Below are positions 62,304 to 64,000 of a stretch of 64,000 nucleotides of DNA, piece after piece (position 1 is the first letter of the stretch; every line of letters starts with the position of its first letter). The DNA is from Fictibacillus halophilus (GTDB taxonomy: Bacteria; Bacillota; Bacilli; Bacillales; Fictibacillaceae). Position numbers and translations under genes: made by a program. The notes below the pieces were generated by a model. The model was given only the letters and a program-made list of their open reading frames with translations. It was not told the DNA's origin and made no database searches. The stretch is taken from positions 2,852,001-2,916,000 of the forward strand of contig NZ_JAEACF010000001.1 in NCBI RefSeq assembly GCF_016401385.1, in the 5' to 3' direction.

Positions 62304-63266
62304 TCAAACTTGATGAAAGTTTATTAGATCTGAAAGTACTTCAATCAGCCTTTTCTTTAGACTAACTGGCTCAATCACTTGAATAGATCTACCGTACGGT
62401 AAAAGTAAATGAGGAACATATGTATGTAAGATATCCTTTTCCAAAAGAAAGGTTGCTTGATTGGATGACTGACTCTGTAAATAATGTCCTAAAAACCAAT
62501 GTTGACATATGTCTCTTATGGTCTTTGTATTTCCATTTATAACTAAAGTTGTGATCTCATCTTTATCTTGATGAGTTGGCAGCAGGTTCTTCATAAAAAA
62601 GTCAGAAGCTGAAAAATCTTTTGGCCGTATAAACCTGTCTTCGGTTAAGAGGAACCTCTCAATTCGGTCTACTCTAAAACTACGTACTTCCTTCCTTAGA
62701 TGACAAAAGCCAATCACATACCATTTCCTATTCCAATAGATGATTCTGTACGGATCGATCAATCTATCACTCGATTGGTTCTCTTTATTATTTTGGTAAG
62801 TAATCTTTACGGAGTTCCCCTCCGCTACTGAAGTCTCCAACTCTTTTAACGTAGATTCTACAGAGGATGATCGTAGTTGACTGATTACTTCAAGGCTAGA
62901 TAAATGTTGGTTTCTCTTTGTTTCCTGCTCTGGATTTGAGTATCTACCTAGTTTGGATACCGCCCTATTTAGTGCTTCACCTCCATAATAGCCCGCTTCA
63001 CTTGCAAAAACAGCTGCGTGAAACAGTGACGTTTGCTCCTCAATATCAAAGAGAAGAGGAGCCTCTATAAAATGGTTCAATAAAGAGTATCCACCGTTAT
63101 GTCCAGAATCTGAAATGATAGGTACACCACTTGTTGAAAGGGTATCAATATACCGATACACCGTCCTAATATTAAGCTCTAACTTCTCTGATATTTGTTG
63201 AGCAGTGACTTTTTCACCTGACCGAAGCATCCATAAAACGGCTAGCATATTGTCTATTTTAGGCAT
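62304..63266 (-). CDS. HTH-WYL domain transcriptional regulator (YafY/YobV type)
   Basis: A 320-residue regulator: N-terminal helix-turn-helix (residues about 1-60, KVTAQQISEKLELNIRTVYRYIDTL core), WYL domain (about 130-220, with the RKWYVIGFCHLRKEVRSFRVDRI core and conserved R-F-R residues), and a C-terminal WCX extension. WYL domains bind ligands or nucleic acid. Start ATG 63266 follows GGAG; the ATG at 63281 contains that site. It probably controls the adjacent DJ-1-type gene. Confidence 0.87.
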   Translation of the reverse strand: MPKIDNMLAVLWMLRSGEKVTAQQISEKLELNIRTVYRYIDTLSTSGVPIISDSGHNGGYSLLNHFIEAPLLFDIEEQTSLFHAAVFASEAGYYGGEALNRAVSKLGRYSNPEQETKRNQHLSSLEVISQLRSSSVESTLKELETSVAEGNSVKITYQNNKENQSSDRLIDPYRIIYWNRKWYVIGFCHLRKEVRSFRVDRIERFLLTEDRFIRPKDFSASDFFMKNLLPTHQDKDEITTLVINGNTKTIRDICQHWFLGHYLQSQSSNQATFLLEKDILHTYVPHLLLPYGRSIQVIEPVSLKKRLIEVLSDLINFHQV

Positions 63267-63408
63267 AAAAAAACTCCACATCTTAGTATAAATACATCCA
63301 AACTCTAGTATAGCTCATAAAAAAGGGTGAAATTGTAATTTAATTGAGGTTTTTACACAATCTTACGATGATTCATTTTTAAAAGCATATAATTCCTCTA
63401 GCAAATTA

Positions 63409-63602
63409 TCAGATAGGATGTTTGTTATTCCTAACCTCAATAGGTACCATGCTTCCACAAGTCGCCCAGAGAAGGTGATGAGCGTTTTGTTTCGCAATTC
63501 GACAAAAGATTTTAGCTTATAAAAACCAGCAAGCGCTGAAGGTTCTAAATAGATTCCTTCTGAATTTGTAGATTCATAAAAAAAGAAATCTACTTCCACC
63601 AC
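63409..63602 (-). pseudogene. Frameshifted relic of a D-serine dehydratase C-terminus
   Basis: The minus strand first reads EGIYLEPSALAGF, the C-terminal motif of DsdA-type D-serine ammonia-lyases. After a frameshift near 63482 a second frame reads HHLLWATCGSMVPIE, matching the family's THxVWATGGxMVP ending, then a stop at 63409. The catalytic PLP lysine and most of the enzyme are absent. The 79-codon single-frame reading here is therefore not a gene. Confidence 0.75.
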
Positions 63603-63605
63603 TCA

Positions 63606-63637
63606 CAAAAAAAGCCCAAAGGGACATCCCTTTGAGC
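63606..63637 (-). terminator. Terminator of pxpA
   Basis: CAAAGGG pairs with CCCTTTG around ACAT, and the minus-strand flank is TTTTTTT. Confidence 0.85.
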
Positions 63638-63652
63638 TAACTTCACTCTAAT

Positions 63653-64000
63653 TTATATACTTTCTCCGATTTTACGAACAGAGATCCCTGAATCCTCTAA
63701 CGTTTGTCTGATTTTCTTCGCAAAACTTAGCGCATGAGCTCCGTCACCGTGAATGCAGACTGTATCTGCCTGAATATCTACATCAATATCTTGCTGCGTC
63801 ATCACTTTTCCCTCTTTTGCCATGCGTATCACTTGTGCAACAGCTCGATCGTCATCCGTAATCACCGCATGTGGCAACTTGCGTGAAGTAAGCGTGCGAT
63901 CTTGCTGGTATGTGCGGTCAGCGAAAACTTCCGATGCTGTGCGCAAGCCAGCCTTTTCACCCGCTTTAACGAGTTCGCTTCCCGCAAGTCCGAATAAAAT
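63653..64000 (-). CDS. pxpA: 5-oxoprolinase subunit PxpA (LamB/YcsF), C-terminal part
   Basis: The last about 115 residues of a LamB/YcsF protein; the rest lies right of position 64000. Family features: LRTASEVFADRTYQ, LTSRKLPHAVI and the near-terminal ADTVCIHGDGAHAL. PxpA completes the PxpABC 5-oxoprolinase. It lies about 30 kb from pxpBC and on the opposite strand, unlike the compact order known in B. subtilis, so it belongs to a second locus or was moved. A terminator follows it. Confidence 0.88.
   Translation of the reverse strand: MLFGLAGSELVKAGEKAGLRTASEVFADRTYQQDRTLTSRKLPHAVITDDDRAVAQVIRMAKEGKVMTQQDIDVDIQADTVCIHGDGAHALSFAKKIRQTLEDSGISVRKIGESI

Noticed and set aside
63363..63602. A 79-residue protein gene
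   Set aside because: Its sequence is the frameshifted tail of a D-serine dehydratase, with the rest of the motif in another frame.

Overview
The window comes from a low-GC Gram-positive bacterium, most likely a soil member of the Bacillaceae (Bacillus/Fictibacillus type). Evidence: strong GGAGG-type ribosome binding sites with many TTG and GTG starts, CcpA cre boxes, an RRNPP-type regulator, a cluster resembling the RsbK/RsbM/RsbY stress module, the ycs/pxp 5-oxoproline genes and two copies of a Bacillus-type interspersed repeat. I cannot name the species. No rRNA, tRNA, transposase, prophage or CRISPR array is visible.

Layout. 1-7.3 kb: the end of an ArgH-like lyase, an orphan pair of peptide-type ABC permeases divergent from an HTH-TPR regulator, a PfpI protein and an ECF sigma/DUF4179 anti-sigma pair. 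7.5-29.7 kb: a glycan-use locus. A GH3 enzyme (+) faces a long minus-strand operon: GH35-like enzyme, lipoprotein solute-binding protein, 986-residue binding-protein fusion, two permeases, NHL/TPR/Yip1 membrane protein, DUF5696 protein, two more permeases, GH144-like enzyme and a second GH35-like enzyme. Both ends have the same promoter design: a sigma-A promoter overlapped by a cre box, then a GAAACGTTTC-centred LacI-type operator. No ABC ATPase and no matching LacI gene lie in the window. 29.9-34.7 kb: two small membrane proteins, a ROK-kinase relic and pxpB-pxpC-ycsG-ycsI. 35-40 kb: a sucrose PTS operon with its own regulator and GGAACCGGTTCC operators. 40-48.6 kb: YihY protein, secreted pyroglutamyl-peptidase-like protein, drug efflux pump, an RsbR-type sensor domain beside a PAS histidine kinase sharing that fold, and a chemoreceptor. 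48.8-53.5 kb: GntP permease, PdxA2, four-carbon acid sugar kinase and DeoR regulator, probably for D-threonate or D-erythronate. 53.7-58.5 kb: RsbY/RsbM/RsbK-like module. 58.9-64 kb: AbrB-fold protein, sugar dehydrogenase, NUDIX, DJ-1 protein, WYL regulator, two gene relics and the end of pxpA.

The most unusual signal is a family of intergenic elements at 10.35, 14.34 and 34.8 kb. Each has a conserved block of about 36 bp joined to short repeats phased at 21 bp; unit sequence changes between loci while the block stays. Most differences in the block fall at third codon positions of a reading ERV(T/I)NIKTRTVK, so the element may be, or may have been, a heptapeptide-repeat coding sequence. A fourth array at 41.2 kb has about 21-bp phasing, a different unit and no block.
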